A stretch of DNA of 64,000 nucleotides, taken from IMG/VR virus record IMGVR_UViG_3300028590_000011, positions 1-64,000 of that record. The stretch is one strand, 5' to 3'. The translations under genes were made by a program, and so were the position numbers. Positions 63,185-64,000 of this stretch are shown here, in pieces. Position 1 is the first letter of the stretch, and the number at the start of each line of letters is the position of its first letter. The notes beneath the pieces were generated by a model. It had not been told where the DNA came from. It saw nothing but the letters and a program-made list of their open reading frames with translations, and made no database searches. Source of the DNA: a virus.

Positions 63185-64000
63185 TCACACCATGAGGGTG
63201 AACTCTTGTTCTGCGGCTGCTGTCTTGTTCTGTACGCCGCCGATGTTCCAGGACGATCCGGTCCGAGACGAAGCGTGGTTCTGCTCCATCTCCTTCTCCA
63301 TCCAGTTCGGCTCCTGGCTGTTCGGAAGCACCATCGGCTGGACCGCAACCGCCCGCCGAGACACCAGGTTCCAGGCTAGAGCCATCGAGCAGACTTCGTC
63401 GGGAAGGTGGAACTCCTTGCCCCGCGAGTACACGTCCTCGACCGAACAGTAGAGGTGGGCCTTGTAGTAGGAGTTGATCCGGGGCGAGACGATCTTGTTG
63501 TTCTCCACCGCCGAGATGTACTCGCTCAGCATGTTGTCGCGCTGAGCACCGGTCATCAGGAAGCCGTACGCACGGTTGTCGATGTAGTCCGCGATCACAC
63601 CACCGAGACCAGTGGCATCGTGGATGCCCTCCGCGTGGTACTTCTTCATCAGCTCGTTGTACCGCCCGATCATCACCGGGTAGGGGCGACGCCGCATCCG
63701 GAGCATGTACACCGGGCGCACTGGGAGTGAGGTCGCATCCAGCACGGTGATGACCGTGAAGTCCTGCGCCTTGGCCCAGTCAGCCGCGATGACGTACTCA
63801 CGGTCCATCCGATGCTCCTCGAACAGGTACTCCTCGTAGTCCTTCTGGACCTTCTGCCACAGTGGACGGGGCTCGATGGAGAAGGTCTCCTCCACCTTGT
63901 TCGAGTCGAAGGCACGGTTGCCGATGGAAGGCTCACCGAGCTCGTACTCGACTCGCCACATCTCGGCAGGGATCTCGCGCTTCTTCTGCTCGATGAACGC
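63185..64000 (-). CDS. terL: Terminase large subunit, partial (start outside window)
   Basis: About 271 residues of the C-terminal part are present. The RNase H-like nuclease has an Asp in YVIAADWAKAQDFTVIT and a second in HDATGLGG; the third acidic motif near LPDEVCS is plausible. The N-terminal ATPase is outside the window. It drives DNA packaging and cuts the concatemer. Followed directly by the portal gene. Confidence 0.9.
   Translation of the reverse strand, partial: AFIEQKKREIPAEMWRVEYELGEPSIGNRAFDSNKVEETFSIEPRPLWQKVQKDYEEYLFEEHRMDREYVIAADWAKAQDFTVITVLDATSLPVRPVYMLRMRRRPYPVMIGRYNELMKKYHAEGIHDATGLGGVIADYIDNRAYGFLMTGAQRDNMLSEYISAVENNKIVSPRINSYYKAHLYCSVEDVYSRGKEFHLPDEVCSMALAWNLVSRRAVAVQPMVLPNSQEPNWMEKEMEQNHASSRTGSSWNIGGVQNKTAAAEQEFTLMV

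Overview
The window is part of a lytic-looking tailed phage genome (siphovirus type) of an actinobacterial host. The evidence is a WhiB-type protein (1078-1620), high-GC codon use, GTG/ATG starts coupled by 1-4 base overlaps, and a long-tailed virion module with a tape measure of about 1,800 residues. No integrase, excision system, tRNA, CRISPR array or insertion sequence was found. No separate endolysin or holin was found either, so part of the genome lies outside the window.

Left arm (about 1-13,040, all leftward): DNA metabolism. In transcription order it holds a zinc protein, a DnaB-type helicase, a DnaG-type primase, small proteins, an excisionase-like HTH protein, a probable ssDNA-binding protein, a DnaE-type polymerase, an HNH protein, a Cas4/RecB-like Fe-S nuclease, many small zinc or HTH proteins, RuvC, WhiB, a terminase-small-subunit-like HTH protein and a partial endonuclease/exonuclease/phosphatase-fold protein running off the left edge.

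Centre (about 13,040-13,756): a roughly 700 bp non-coding divergent control region with extended -10 promoters, strong hairpins and a repeated ACTGAGT motif.

Middle arm (13,757-35,832, all rightward): about fifty mostly small genes in units separated by hairpin terminators. Three promoters (near 13,650, 15,550 and 25,300) are each followed by a leader that contains a terminator-like hairpin before the first gene, which suggests attenuation or antitermination. Recognisable products are a vWA protein, an AAA+ ATPase, a ParB/sulfiredoxin-fold protein, several small membrane proteins, a lipoprotein, a tandem pair with a CGTACCVAGY motif, and a run of small acidic helical proteins that may be paralogous.

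Right arm (36,008-64,000, all leftward): virion genes in transcription order. These are the partial terminase large subunit, portal (DUF935/Mu gp29-like), a 1,089-residue unknown, MuF-like minor head protein, XkdF-like protease, two Gly/Ala-rich basic proteins, scaffold-like protein, decoration protein, major capsid protein, connector genes, major tail protein, tail-assembly chaperones with a visible -1 slippery site, tape measure with an M23 peptidase domain, and tail-tip genes. A bidirectional hairpin at 35,935-35,980 separates the two convergent arms.

The most unusual signal is a short peptide, SAFGVxHG(EVSKA), at the N terminus of three small basic head-region proteins and, in shortened form, at the C terminus of two larger ones. 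A broader [IVL]SK motif occurs in most proteins of the head module, including the XkdF-like protease. I read this as a candidate processing or virion-incorporation tag for a family of membrane-active internal head proteins. That is a hypothesis.
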